DNA of 49,747 bases from an uncultured Candidatus Thioglobus sp. (GCA_905614365.1 CAJQSO010000019.1:86259-136005); one strand, 5' to 3'. Shown: positions 1-8,898, counted from the first letter of the stretch. Numbers and translations are program-made. The notes: generated from the sequence alone by a model not told the origin.

Positions 1-198
1 GCTGTTAGTCAAGGGTTAATGGCTATTGAAGCCGCAAAGAAAAATAATTTAAAGGTTGAGTGTCTTGTGTTAAACGAAATTAATTCAAACTCACTTTCTA
101 ATAAAGATGCTCTCATTGGGTACACAGATGTTCCAATACTTCCATTTTCAAAAGGTAATTTGGAGTTTTTCTATTCTGAAATTGAAAGATTAATCTAA
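1..198 (+). CDS. C-terminal fragment of a CDS, possibly dethiobiotin synthetase (BioD-like)
   Basis: An open frame runs from the first base of the window to a TAA at 196-198, giving 65 residues with no start in the window, so the gene begins upstream. The fragment begins AVSQGLMAIEAAKKNNLKV and continues with a short VLNEI strand and a PILPF segment. This resembles the end of P-loop dethiobiotin synthetases, where a Ser/His-x-x-L helix is followed by a V-x-N strand and a PxLG/PxLP turn. If so, it would act in biotin synthesis, closing the ureido ring. The call rests on pattern similarity over a short tail; another member of the same CbiA/BioD/MinD-type superfamily is possible. The stop lies 9 bp inside the convergent sspB gene. 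Confidence 0.5.
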   Translation, partial: AVSQGLMAIEAAKKNNLKVECLVLNEINSNSLSNKDALIGYTDVPILPFSKGNLEFFYSEIERLI

Positions 199-549
199 GA
201 TAGTTAGGCTCGGCTTCTTATTTTTTTGATCAAGAAGTTCTGCTTTGTTATCAAAAAACATTCCTTCACCATTTTCTTTAGCATAAATAGATAATACCGC
301 AGTGCATGGCACGGTGATTTTTTCAGACCTTCCATTAAATCTCGCCTTAAAGCTAATAGACTCATTGGTTATTACTCGGCCTTCTGTTGCTGAGGCGGCA
401 ATGTTTAAAACAAGCTTACCTTCACTTGCAAAGCCTTCAGGAACCAAAACACCAGGTTTTTCAGAGTTAACTAGTATATGAGGCGTAAAACTAGAGTCCT
501 CTATCCAATCACAGTATGCTCGGATTAGATAGGGGACTACGCTTGACAT
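190..549 (-). CDS. sspB: SspB, ClpXP protease-specificity adaptor
   Basis: This 119-residue protein matches stringent starvation protein B, the cytoplasmic adaptor that tethers ssrA-tagged proteins to ClpXP. Family-typical stretches are PYLIRAYCDWIEDSSFTPHI (6-25), KLVLNIA (45-51), a FNG turn and AVLSIYAKENGEGMFF (84-99). The C-terminal KPSLTILD (112-119) resembles the ClpX-binding XB tail of the E. coli protein (PALRVVK). The folded domain ends near residue 100, so the linker to that tail is only about ten residues, against several tens of acidic residues in E. coli. The gene lies 8 bp downstream of sspA in a two-gene operon and overlaps the convergent upstream CDS by 9 bp. Confidence 0.93.
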   Translation of the reverse strand: MSSVVPYLIRAYCDWIEDSSFTPHILVNSEKPGVLVPEGFASEGKLVLNIAASATEGRVITNESISFKARFNGRSEKITVPCTAVLSIYAKENGEGMFFDNKAELLDQKNKKPSLTILD

Positions 550-557
550 GGGGATTT

Positions 558-1190
558 TTAATTGAAGTCCTTCTCAGCAAAAGTTAGGCTTTCGTGAAAA
601 CCTTCCTTTTCAAAAAGCCTGTTTGCATATTCCATAATTGGTTTTGCTTTTTTACCATCCAAAGATATACCTAAAAGATCAAGACGCCATAAAATAGGCG
701 CTATACAGACATCAACAAGAGTCATTGTTTCGCTTTTAAAATAAGGCTTGTGAGAAAATAAAGGCAATAGCTCTATAAGGTTTCCGTGCAAAGTTTTTCT
801 TGCGGCTTCACTTTCTTTTTTTGGGCCATGTAGAATTTTTTCTACAAGTTCGTACCAGCAGCCTTCTGATCTTGTGAAACGATAAATTAGAAGTCGTTTT
901 TCAGCTTTTTCAATAGGGTCGACTGGCAAAAGAGGAGGAAAGGGAAATCTCTCATCTAGATATTCCATAATTACGGAGAGATCATATAAAACCATTCCTC
1001 TGTCAAAAAGTGTTGGAAGAGTTTCACAAGGATTGAGCTCTAAAACCTCTTCTGGCATCTCATCAAACTTAAGCTCTATAACTTCTCGCTCAATTAACTT
1101 GTGAGCCATAATAAATCGAACTGCATGTGACTCAAGCTCTTCAGAAGCGGCATAGAGGGTCGTTGAAGATGGATTAGGTTTAGATAGCAT
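558..1190 (-). CDS. sspA: SspA, RNA polymerase-associated stringent starvation protein
   Basis: At 210 residues this is the usual length for SspA, a glutathione-transferase-fold protein that binds RNA polymerase and remodels stress transcription without GST activity. The N-terminal thioredoxin-like half includes CETLPTLFDRGMVLYDLSVI (55-74), and the helical C-terminal half follows. The surface motif that is PHP in E. coli SspA (ERFPHPPL) reads ERFPFPPL here, residues 80-87, with Phe84 in place of His. It precedes sspB by 8 bp, and the pair follows the bc1 genes in the same direction but behind a good terminator. The ATG at 1190 is the natural start. Confidence 0.93.
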   Translation of the reverse strand: MLSKPNPSSTTLYAASEELESHAVRFIMAHKLIEREVIELKFDEMPEEVLELNPCETLPTLFDRGMVLYDLSVIMEYLDERFPFPPLLPVDPIEKAEKRLLIYRFTRSEGCWYELVEKILHGPKKESEAARKTLHGNLIELLPLFSHKPYFKSETMTLVDVCIAPILWRLDLLGISLDGKKAKPIMEYANRLFEKEGFHESLTFAEKDFN

Positions 1191-1207
1191 AGTTTTTGCA
1201 CCAAATT

Positions 1208-1239
1208 AAAAAAAAATAACCTCACCTGTTAGGGCAAGG
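1208..1239 (-). terminator. Rho-independent terminator after petABC
   Basis: Read on the minus strand, a 7-bp stem (CCTTGCC with GGTGAGG, two G-U pairs) around the loop CTAACA is followed by TTATTTTTTTTT. It sits between the petC stop at 1268 and the sspA start at 1190, so it separates the bc1 operon from sspAB. Seen directly in sequence; strength not calculated. Confidence 0.75.
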
Positions 1240-1267
1240 GATGTAAAGTTAAAGATTGTATCAGATA

Positions 1268-1951
1268 TTAATCGCGCGGCCTCCATATGCCGTACTTAAC
1301 ATCTTTCCAATACTCTTTCTTAAGCATATAAGTAAGAATAAATAAGATACCAAGGAATAGTAATACCCATTTACCTAGTTTCAGCCGGATTAGTTTTGCT
1401 GGCTCACCAACGTAGTCTAAGAAGTTTGTTATATCAAGAACGCTTTGGTCAAACTCTTCTTCAGATTGACTTTCTCTTAATGACCATAAGACATCTGGCA
1501 TAGAAGCATTTACCAGAACCGTATTGTTTACCCCAAAAATTCTCTCTTCATCATCATAAAAGCTTCGCAGGTAAGTGTAAATCCAGTCCGTTCCTTTTGA
1601 TCGTGAAACTAAAGAGAGGTCTGGTGGGACGCCTCCAAACCATTTCGCTGCACCATCTTCTGGCATAGCTGTAGTTATGGCTTCCCCTACTTTATTTCCA
1701 GCAAACATTAGATTTTTAGCAACATGCTCTTCGGTTAGGTTTAGGTCCTTAGCAATTCGATTGTAACGCATCAAGCTTATCTCATGACAACCTGAACAAT
1801 AATTCATAAAAAGCTTTGCACCATTCTGTAAGGAGGCTTCGTCAAAAATATCAGTATTTGCATGATCTAAATGAACCTTACTAGCAGCAAAAATGTTTAC
1901 AGAAAAAAGAAGAACAGATAAACCAACTATTAATTTTAATTTTATTCTCAT
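1268..1951 (-). CDS. petC: Cytochrome c1 subunit of the bc1 complex
   Basis: This is the 227-residue membrane-anchored c-type cytochrome of ubiquinol-cytochrome c reductase. An N-terminal signal peptide (about 1-22, ending VNIFA-A) is followed by the heme-binding CSGCH at 52-56. Family hallmarks follow: KWFGGVPPDLSLVSRSKG, WIYTYLRSFY, and a SMPDVLWSL segment that carries the probable methionine ligand. One C-terminal membrane helix (about 193-212) anchors it, with the heme domain in the periplasm. It accepts electrons from the Rieske protein and passes them to soluble or oxidase-bound cytochrome c. It is last in petA-petB-petC, 3 bp after petB. Confidence 0.95.
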   Translation of the reverse strand: MRIKLKLIVGLSVLLFSVNIFAASKVHLDHANTDIFDEASLQNGAKLFMNYCSGCHEISLMRYNRIAKDLNLTEEHVAKNLMFAGNKVGEAITTAMPEDGAAKWFGGVPPDLSLVSRSKGTDWIYTYLRSFYDDEERIFGVNNTVLVNASMPDVLWSLRESQSEEEFDQSVLDITNFLDYVGEPAKLIRLKLGKWVLLFLGILFILTYMLKKEYWKDVKYGIWRPRD

Positions 1952-1954
1952 ATA

Positions 1955-3178
1955 TTATCCAGTAACCCTCTCTGGAACCTCTTTGGTTTTTCCAAGAGTG
2001 CTAAACCAGGGCATTAAGATAAAAAATGAAAAATACAAGGTCGTAAAAATACGAGCTAGTAATACATATAACGGAGTAACTGGTTGAACACCAAGCCAGC
2101 CTAACATAATAAAGCTTATAACAAAAGTCCCAAGAATCCACTTATAGATTGGGCTTCGATAGCGTATTGATTTAACTGGGCTTCTATCTAGCCAAGGAAG
2201 GAGGAAAAACACTCCAAGTGCTGCAAACATTCCTAATACTCCAGGAAATTGTGAGCCAAACAGGGGAGGAATTGCCCTTAATACAGAGTAATAGGGAGTT
2301 AAGTACCATAATGGCGCAATATGTTCTGGAGTTTTAAGTGGGTTGGCCTCGATGAAGTTCGGAGCCTCAAGAAAATACCCATTTAGTGCTGGCGCATAAA
2401 AAACAACTGCACAAAATATCCATAAAAATCCAACAACAACAACACTATCTTTAATTGTGAAGTATGGATGAAAGGGAATTCCATCTTTTGGAATGCCGTC
2501 TGCATCTTTATTTTTCTTTATTTCAATTCCATCTGGATTATTTGATCCAACGTGGTGAAGAGCAACAATATGCAAAAAAACAAGAACAACAAGAATAAGT
2601 GGAATGACAACAACATGTAAAGAGAAGAAGCGATTTAAAGTCGCATCACCAACAGCATAATCACCCAAAATCCAAACTAATAGATCTGGCCCTACAATCG
2701 GAACTGAGCCAAAAAGTGAAATAATTACTTGGGCACCCCAAAACGACATTTGCCCCCAAGGTAAAACATAGCCCATGAAAGCTTCAGCTAATAAAAGAAT
2801 ATATAGCACCATACCAAGTATCCATATCAATTCCCTTGGTCCCTTATAGGAGCCATATAATAGGGCGCGCATCATGTGAAGATAAATTATTACAAAAAAA
2901 GCAGAAGCCCCTGTTGAATGCATATAGCGTATAAACCAGCCCCATTCAACGTCTCTCATAATATACTCAACTGAGGCAAAAGCATACTCTGCGTCAGGCT
3001 TATAGTGCATAGTTAAGAATATCCCAGTAACCAGCTGCATTATAAGCATCACCACTGCTAAGCCACCAAAGAAATACCAGAAATTAAAGTTTCTGGGGGT
3101 GTAGTATTCTGCTAAATGCTCATTAATAACTTTACTTAATGGAAATCTTTGGTCTATCCAACTTTGTTTATTATTCAT
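1955..3178 (-). CDS. petB: Cytochrome b subunit of the bc1 complex
   Basis: This 407-residue multi-span membrane protein carries both heme b groups and the quinol and quinone sites. Visible family motifs are the first heme helix region (FIRYMHSTGASAFFVIIYLH, then MM RALLYGSYKGPRE), GYVLPWGQMSFWGAQVI, RFFSLHVVVIPLILVVLVFL with the later heme histidines, and the Qo-site Pro-Glu-Trp equivalent, here APLWYLTPYY. It is full length as a single polypeptide, the proteobacterial form rather than the split b6/IV form. It lies 8 bp after petA and 3 bp before petC. It works with the aa3 oxidase encoded further along the window. Confidence 0.96.
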   Translation of the reverse strand: MNNKQSWIDQRFPLSKVINEHLAEYYTPRNFNFWYFFGGLAVVMLIMQLVTGIFLTMHYKPDAEYAFASVEYIMRDVEWGWFIRYMHSTGASAFFVIIYLHMMRALLYGSYKGPRELIWILGMVLYILLLAEAFMGYVLPWGQMSFWGAQVIISLFGSVPIVGPDLLVWILGDYAVGDATLNRFFSLHVVVIPLILVVLVFLHIVALHHVGSNNPDGIEIKKNKDADGIPKDGIPFHPYFTIKDSVVVVGFLWIFCAVVFYAPALNGYFLEAPNFIEANPLKTPEHIAPLWYLTPYYSVLRAIPPLFGSQFPGVLGMFAALGVFFLLPWLDRSPVKSIRYRSPIYKWILGTFVISFIMLGWLGVQPVTPLYVLLARIFTTLYFSFFILMPWFSTLGKTKEVPERVTG

Positions 3179-3186
3179 ATTTTCTC

Positions 3187-3804
3187 TTATGTTTTTTGTT
3201 GGTCAACTCCAATACGAATCAATGAATCAGTGACGTATTGATACGGAGGTATTACTAGGTTGGTTGGAGCAGGTACTCCTGCATAAACTCTTCCAGCAAG
3301 GTCAAACTTAGAGCCGTGACATGGGCAATAAAAACCACCTTTCCAACTGTCTCCACCAAGATCAGCTGCGCCAGGCTCTGGCCTATATGTTGGAGAGCAG
3401 CCTAAGTGCGTGCAAACTCCAACGATAACAGCAACACTTTCTTTGTTTTTAATAGCTCGAAAATTAGATGTTACATAATTTGGCTGTTGGTTTTTAGAGT
3501 TGCCTGTACCATCTGGATCATCAAGATTTTTAATTAGGTCTTCTGAGTCAAGAGACTCTAGTGCTTTTTCATCACGTTTAAATATCCAAACAGGTTTTTT
3601 ACGCCATAAGACACGAACAAGCTGACCAGCCTCTAATTTAGAAATATCAACATCTATGGGCGCTCCAGCCGCTTTAGCTTTAGCCGACGGTTTCCATGTT
3701 GATAAAAAAGGCCATGCTGCAAAACCAACACCAACCGCACCAACTACACTAGTAGCTTTGGTTAAAAAACGTCTTTTCTTTAGGTCGATTGTCTGTTCTG
3801 ACAT
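3187..3804 (-). CDS. petA: Rieske iron-sulfur subunit of the bc1 complex
   Basis: This is a 205-residue Rieske protein. The [2Fe-2S] ligands are in CTHLGC (131-136: C131 and H133 ligands, C136 disulfide) and CPCHGSKFD (150-158: C150 and H153 ligands, C152 disulfide). The N-terminus has a twin-arginine-type sequence KKRRFLTKAT (9-18) before the single membrane anchor, as expected for Tat-dependent Rieske proteins that fold before export. It transfers electrons from quinol to cytochrome c1. It is the first gene of petABC, with a candidate promoter about 40 bp upstream. Confidence 0.96.
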   Translation of the reverse strand: MSEQTIDLKKRRFLTKATSVVGAVGVGFAAWPFLSTWKPSAKAKAAGAPIDVDISKLEAGQLVRVLWRKKPVWIFKRDEKALESLDSEDLIKNLDDPDGTGNSKNQQPNYVTSNFRAIKNKESVAVIVGVCTHLGCSPTYRPEPGAADLGGDSWKGGFYCPCHGSKFDLAGRVYAGVPAPTNLVIPPYQYVTDSLIRIGVDQQKT

Positions 3805-3842
3805 TAAAAATTCCGAATGATATTTAGGTGAAAAACCGCACT

Positions 3843-3871
3843 ATTATAATGTAAATGGTTGATATTTAAAA
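3843..3871 (-). promoter_or_regulatory. Candidate sigma-70 promoter of petABC
   Basis: On the minus strand a perfect TATAAT (3848-3843) is preceded at 17 bp by a weak TTTTAA (3871-3866). The predicted 5' leader to the petA ATG is about 30-35 nt. The -10 match is strong and the -35 poor, so this is a moderate call. Confidence 0.5.
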
Positions 3872-3891
3872 GCAAAAAATGACTCAAATGC

Positions 3892-4197
3892 TTAGTAGTT
3901 TTTTTTATCAACTTTAATCGTGATTGATTTTATATTTGTTAGGCCCTCAATTTGTTTAATTAAAGAGAGTAGCTTTGTTTTTTGTTTTTCAGCTCGGAAG
4001 GCTATAGATGAGTTTTTAGCAAGTAGAGTTGCATTTTGAGAGTCTAAAAAGCAAAGATTAAGGCCTTTAAATTGGTCAGAGAACTGCGCCTTAATTAATG
4101 CGTTTAAGTGGTTGTGCTCTTTTGCTTTTGCAAATAAAGAGCTTAGATTGCTGCCAACTTTAAAATTTGTAGGGTTTCCTTTTGTTTTGTCTTGCAT
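3892..4197 (-). CDS. DUF721 family protein, DciA-like helicase-loader candidate
   Basis: This is a 101-residue basic protein. The segment FLDSQNATLLAKNSSIAFR (about 50-68) followed by a helix and a short ITIKV strand matches the DUF721 pattern, in which a strand such as LxLxADSPAWATRL precedes a helix. DUF721 proteins are typically encoded beside secA in gammaproteobacteria, and this gene is divergent from secA with 47 bp between the starts. Some members (DciA) recruit the replicative helicase DnaB. At 101 residues this is a short form with little beyond the core domain. Family membership rests on context plus modest sequence resemblance; the replication role is inferred from the family. Confidence 0.65.
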   Translation of the reverse strand: MQDKTKGNPTNFKVGSNLSSLFAKAKEHNHLNALIKAQFSDQFKGLNLCFLDSQNATLLAKNSSIAFRAEKQKTKLLSLIKQIEGLTNIKSITIKVDKKNY

Positions 4198-4244
4198 ATA
4201 TGAGAAAATACCCCAGTTTTATTAATTAATTTCGTTAGTCTTCT

Positions 4245-6908
4245 ATGAGTATTATAAATAATGTTTTATCAAAAGTTTTAGGGTCTCATAATGACCGGCT
4301 AATAAAAAAGTATAACGGCCAAGTTTCTAAAATTAATTCGTTTGAAGAAAAGATGCACTCGATGAGCGATGATGAGCTTGTCTCAATGACATCAGAGTTA
4401 AAAGAGAGGCTAAGCAATAAAGAGAGTGAGGAAAGCATTTTAGCGGAGTCTTTTGCTGTTGTCAGAGAAGCAAGTCAAAGAGTTTTAGGTTTGCGGCATT
4501 ACGATGTCCAGCTTATTGGCGGAATGGTTCTTAACGAGGGCAGTATTGCGGAAATGGGAACTGGTGAAGGAAAAACATTGGTTGCAACATTGCCAGCTTA
4601 TCTGAATGCACTTGCTGGAAAGGGCGTCCACATTGTCACTGTCAATGACTACTTAGCAAAGCGTGACTCTGAATGGATGGGAAAAGTGTTTTCTTTTCTC
4701 GGGCTTTCAGTTGGAACAGTTTTTTCAGGAATGTCTGGCGATGAAAAACAAAAAGCATATTCTTGTGACATCACTTATGCAACTAATAATGAGCTTGGTT
4801 TTGACTATCTTAGAGATAATATGGCTTTTTCTCAAGATCAAAAAACACAGAAAGCTCTGGCCTTTGCGGTTATTGACGAGGTTGATTCAATCTTAATCGA
4901 CGAAGCCAGAACGCCACTAGTTATATCTGGCCCTACAGGCGATCACGCTGAGGTTTACATTGCGATAGATAAAATGATTCCAAGCTTCACACTGCAAACT
5001 GAAGTTGGAGAGGGCAAGGAGATTGAGGTTCTAATTGCAGGGGACTATACGCTCGATGAAAAACATAAACAGGTTTTTCTTACTGATGATGGACATATTA
5101 AAGCCGAAGATATGCTTATAGAGGCTGGTGCTTTACCTCCAGAGTCAAGCTTATACGATTCCAGCAATATTATTTTGATGCAGCACTTACTGTCAGGACT
5201 AAGAGCTCACATATTGTTTAAAAAAAATGTTGATTATCTAGTTAAAGATGACGAAGTTGTTATTGTTGATGAGTTTACTGGAAGGACAATGGAGGGCAGA
5301 AGGTGGTCTGAAGGACTGCATCAGGCGATAGAGGCAAAGGAAAATGTAAGCATTAAAAAAGAAAACCAAACACTGGCGTCGATTACATATCAAAACTATT
5401 TTAGGCTTTACGAGAAGCTATCAGGAATGACTGGAACGGCTGAAACAGAAGCGTCAGAGCTTCAAGCTATTTATGGCCTGGAGGTTGTTGTTGTCCCCCC
5501 TAACACAATCTCCTCAAGAGTTGATCACTCAGACCTAATTTATGGGACGATGGATGAAAAGCTTGACGCAGTAATGAAAGATATTCAGGCGTGTCAAAAA
5601 AATATGCAACCAGTTCTTGTTGGAACAAACAGCATTGAAAGCTCTGAAAGTGTTTCTGCTCTTCTGACAAAAAATAAAATTAAGCACGAAGTTCTTAACG
5701 CTAAGCAGCACCAACGTGAAGCTGAGATTATTGCAAATGCTGGAGCTCCAGGAGCTGTAACTATTTCAACAAATATGGCTGGAAGAGGAACAGACATTGT
5801 TTTAGGGGGAAGGCCGTTAGAGGGTTCTAGTGAGGCTGAAACAGAGTTGTGGAAAGCCAAACATCAAAGTGTTATAGACTCAGGTGGCTTGCATATAATC
5901 GGTACAGAGCGTAATGAATCACGAAGGGTGGATAACCAACTGCGTGGAAGATCAGGAAGGCAGGGTGATATTGGATCAACACGATTTTATCTGTCACTTG
6001 AAGACAGCTTAATGAAGATATTTGCATCTGAAAAAACAGCCTCAATGATGAAAAAGCTTGGCATGAAGGAAGGAGAAGCTCTTGAGCATAGTTGGTTAAA
6101 TAAAACAATTGCTAATGCACAAAAGAAAGTAGAGGGAATGCATTATGACGCACGAAAACACCTTCTTGAGTACGATGATGTGGCAAACGACCAAAGAAAA
6201 GTGGTTTATCAGTTAAGAGATGAGTTGATGGGCACTGAAGACGTTAAGGAGCGTTATGAGACTATTAGAGACGGCGTACTTAGTGATCTATTTTTTGAAT
6301 ATATTTCTCCAAAAGTGCTTGAGGCGGATTGGGATGTTGAGGGTCTTGAAAGTGCTTTAGCTTTAAATTATTCTTCGAACATACCTATACAAAAAAGTAT
6401 TGATGAAGGTCTAGATGTTGACCAGCTTTTAAAAATAATCTTAGAGGGTTTTATGCTTTCTCATCAAGCTAAAGAATCTGCTATAGGCAGTGAGACTATG
6501 AGGACTTTTGAAAAAGCAGTTATGCTTCGAGCTCTTGATCAACATTGGAAGGACCATCTTGCGGTTATGGACCAATTAAGACAAAGTGTAAATTTGCGAG
6601 GGTATGGGCAGAAAAACCCTGTACAGGAGTATAAACGAGAGTCTTTTTCGATGTTTACAGTTTTGCTTGACACAATCAATGGTGAAATGGTTCAAGCGCT
6701 TTGTAGTCTTAATGTTGATCAGGCTAATGCGCAATCTGCCCCATCTTCTGGTGAGCTGCAAAGCCAAGAAAAGACCGGCCCCGCACAGGCAAAAAAGCCT
6801 ATAGCGCCAAGACCAAGGATTACTAGACAGCCCTCCAAGTTAAAAGTTGGAAGAAACGATCCCTGTCCATGTGGTTCTGGAAAAAAGTATAAGCAATGTC
6901 ATGGATAA
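4245..6908 (+). CDS. secA: SecA, preprotein translocase ATPase
   Basis: At 887 residues this is full length for gammaproteobacterial SecA, the cytoplasmic motor that drives unfolded preproteins through SecYEG. The N-terminal MSIINNVLSKVLGSHNDR is typical. NBD1 carries the Walker A GTGEGKTLVAT and the DEVD box (VIDEVDSILID). The preprotein cross-linking domain includes FTGRTMEGRRWSEGLHQAIE. NBD2 has the helicase-type TNMAGRGTDI and RGRSGRQGD. The C-terminus ends with the zinc- and SecB-binding motif CPCGSGKKYKQCH after a proline-rich linker. No secM-like leader gene precedes it; a DUF721 gene lies divergently instead. pyrC follows 31 bp downstream in the same direction. Confidence 0.98.
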   Translation: MSIINNVLSKVLGSHNDRLIKKYNGQVSKINSFEEKMHSMSDDELVSMTSELKERLSNKESEESILAESFAVVREASQRVLGLRHYDVQLIGGMVLNEGSIAEMGTGEGKTLVATLPAYLNALAGKGVHIVTVNDYLAKRDSEWMGKVFSFLGLSVGTVFSGMSGDEKQKAYSCDITYATNNELGFDYLRDNMAFSQDQKTQKALAFAVIDEVDSILIDEARTPLVISGPTGDHAEVYIAIDKMIPSFTLQTEVGEGKEIEVLIAGDYTLDEKHKQVFLTDDGHIKAEDMLIEAGALPPESSLYDSSNIILMQHLLSGLRAHILFKKNVDYLVKDDEVVIVDEFTGRTMEGRRWSEGLHQAIEAKENVSIKKENQTLASITYQNYFRLYEKLSGMTGTAETEASELQAIYGLEVVVVPPNTISSRVDHSDLIYGTMDEKLDAVMKDIQACQKNMQPVLVGTNSIESSESVSALLTKNKIKHEVLNAKQHQREAEIIANAGAPGAVTISTNMAGRGTDIVLGGRPLEGSSEAETELWKAKHQSVIDSGGLHIIGTERNESRRVDNQLRGRSGRQGDIGSTRFYLSLEDSLMKIFASEKTASMMKKLGMKEGEALEHSWLNKTIANAQKKVEGMHYDARKHLLEYDDVANDQRKVVYQLRDELMGTEDVKERYETIRDGVLSDLFFEYISPKVLEADWDVEGLESALALNYSSNIPIQKSIDEGLDVDQLLKIILEGFMLSHQAKESAIGSETMRTFEKAVMLRALDQHWKDHLAVMDQLRQSVNLRGYGQKNPVQEYKRESFSMFTVLLDTINGEMVQALCSLNVDQANAQSAPSSGELQSQEKTGPAQAKKPIAPRPRITRQPSKLKVGRNDPCPCGSGKKYKQCHG

Positions 6909-6939
6909 GACTTGTTTTTTTGGAGGCTGCGCTTACTAA

Positions 6940-7977
6940 ATGGAGAAAATAACGCTCACTAAGCCGGACGACTGGCACCTTCATCTTAGAGGAGGGTCTG
7001 CAATGAAGTCTGTTGTTGGCATGAGTGCGTTACAGATGGGACGGGGGGTTATTATGCCAAACCTATCTCCGCCGATAAAAAACGCATCTCAAGCAATAGC
7101 TTATCGCAAAGAGATCATGAGCGCATTGCCAATAGAAACAACTTTTAACCCTCTGATGGTGCTTTATCTTACAGACAGCACAACTAAAAATGAAATAATT
7201 GAGGCAAGTGAGGCTCAAGAGGTTCATGCAGTGAAGTTTTATCCTGCAGGAGCTACAACTAATTCTGATAGTGGAGTAACAAAACTATCAAGCACCTATC
7301 CTGCTTTAGAGCAAATGCAAAAAGAAGGCGTACCTCTTCTTATACATGGAGAGGTTACTGATAATGATATTGATATCTTTGACCGAGAAAAGGTTTTTAT
7401 AGACAGAACGCTAACTAAACTAGTTCAAGACTTCCCTGGCCTCAAGATAGTTCTTGAGCACATAACAACTAAAGATTCTGTTGACTTTATAAATGAATGT
7501 GAAATAAATATAGCGGCAACAATAACTCCTCATCATCTTTTAGCAAACAGAAACCATATGCTTGTAGGTGGAATTAAGCCACATTATTACTGCTTACCTG
7601 TTCTGAAAAGACAATCGCCTCATCAAGAGTCACTAATAGCAGCAGCCGTCTCAGGAAGTCCAAAATTTTTCCTAGGCACAGATTCAGCCCCCCACGAGAA
7701 GCATCAAAAAGAGTCATCATGCGGATGTGCAGGGATCTTTAGCGCACATGCTGCCATTGAGCTTTATGCTGAAGCCTTTGATAAGGCTGGAAAAATTGAA
7801 AAGCTAGAGGGGTTCGCATCTTTTTTTGGTGCTGACTTTTATGGTCTTCAGAGAAATCAAGAAAAAATTACACTAGGGAAAGATACCTGGCGAATACCTG
7901 AGAGCTTTAATTTTTCTGGCTCACATGTGGTACCTTTTTTTGCTGGAGAGGAGCTCTCTTGGAAGCTATTAACTTAA
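6940..7977 (+). CDS. pyrC: Dihydroorotase
   Basis: This 345-residue class II dihydroorotase interconverts carbamoyl-aspartate and dihydroorotate in pyrimidine synthesis. The metal-site residues are visible: HLH in DDWHLHLRGG, the carbamylated lysine in VKFYPAGATTNSDSG, H in LIHGEVTD, H in LEHITT and D in LGTDSAPHEKHQKES. A TGGAGG at 6921-6926 precedes the ATG by 13 bp. The gene follows secA closely and its end overlaps the convergent ribF by 9 bp. pyrB, which makes its substrate, lies elsewhere in the window (40568-41527), so the two pyrimidine genes are not in one operon. Confidence 0.96.
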   Translation: MEKITLTKPDDWHLHLRGGSAMKSVVGMSALQMGRGVIMPNLSPPIKNASQAIAYRKEIMSALPIETTFNPLMVLYLTDSTTKNEIIEASEAQEVHAVKFYPAGATTNSDSGVTKLSSTYPALEQMQKEGVPLLIHGEVTDNDIDIFDREKVFIDRTLTKLVQDFPGLKIVLEHITTKDSVDFINECEINIAATITPHHLLANRNHMLVGGIKPHYYCLPVLKRQSPHQESLIAAAVSGSPKFFLGTDSAPHEKHQKESSCGCAGIFSAHAAIELYAEAFDKAGKIEKLEGFASFFGADFYGLQRNQEKITLGKDTWRIPESFNFSGSHVVPFFAGEELSWKLLT

Positions 7978-8898
7978 AAAGCCTATGCTTCTAAAGTAAT
8001 CTTGGCTTTTTTCAACATCATTTTTAATTTGACTTTTAAGTTCTTCAAATGAATTAAATTTAAACTCATCCCTGCTTTTTTGTTTAAAAATAACAGTCAC
8101 GTATTCACCATAAATTTCTTGATTAAAGTTAAAAATAAAAACCTCTAAAAGTACCTTGGTGCCGCCTATTGTTGGTCTTTTCCCTATATTACAGACACCA
8201 GTATATGAAGTATCATTGATTTTAATTAGTACACTATAGACTCCAAGAACAGGACTTAGTTTTCGTCTGATGCTTATATTTGCAGTAGGAAATCCAATTG
8301 TTCGTCCTATTTTTTCACCATGAGCAACCCTACCACTTATTGAGAAAGGCCTACCAAGATAAGTTTCGGCTTTTTTAAAATCTCCCTGTGAAAGTAGTTT
8401 TCTTATTGCTGAGCTGCTAATTCTTTGGCCATCAAGATTCACGCCATTAATTTTATCAACTAAATAGCCATTTTCAGATGACATCTCTTGAAGCATTGAA
8501 AAATCTCCAAGACGGTCCTTTCCAAAACGAAAATCATCACCAATGAAGCAATGCTTTACGCCAACTTTGTTAACTAAAGTTTGGTTAATAAAAGACTCTG
8601 CACTTATTTCAGAAAAAGTTTTATTAAATCTTATTAAAAGGTGTTTGTCTATCCCAAGTGACTCTAGAAAGAGGTGTTTGTCCCTAAAGCTGCTTAATCT
8701 TGCCTTTGTCCTTCCAAAAAAAGACTCAGGTGTCACAGAAAAAGAAATTACAAGAGAGGGAATGCCTTTATTTTTTGCAGTTGAGACAAGTTTTTTTAGT
8801 ATTTCTTGATGACCCACGTGGACGCCATCAAAGTTGCCAATTGTAAGAACACAACCAGATTGATGTTTAAGATTATGAAGGCCTCGTATTAGTTCCAT
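7969..8898 (-). CDS. ribF: Bifunctional riboflavin kinase / FAD synthetase
   Basis: This two-domain cytoplasmic enzyme makes FMN and then FAD. The N-terminal nucleotidyltransferase domain has CVLTIGNFDGVHVGHQEIL and a later ISSSAIRKLLSQG. The C-terminal riboflavin kinase domain has GRTIGFPTANISI, GVYSVLI and GVCNIGKRPTIGG. I chose the ATG at 8898 (MELIRGLHNL), which matches the family's usual MxLIRGxHNL start and gives 309 residues; a GTG at 8916 would add six residues. It is last in the long minus-strand run, 22 bp after mutY. In E. coli ribF neighbours ileS and lspA; neither is present here. Confidence 0.95.
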   Translation of the reverse strand: MELIRGLHNLKHQSGCVLTIGNFDGVHVGHQEILKKLVSTAKNKGIPSLVISFSVTPESFFGRTKARLSSFRDKHLFLESLGIDKHLLIRFNKTFSEISAESFINQTLVNKVGVKHCFIGDDFRFGKDRLGDFSMLQEMSSENGYLVDKINGVNLDGQRISSSAIRKLLSQGDFKKAETYLGRPFSISGRVAHGEKIGRTIGFPTANISIRRKLSPVLGVYSVLIKINDTSYTGVCNIGKRPTIGGTKVLLEVFIFNFNQEIYGEYVTVIFKQKSRDEFKFNSFEELKSQIKNDVEKSQDYFRSIGFLS

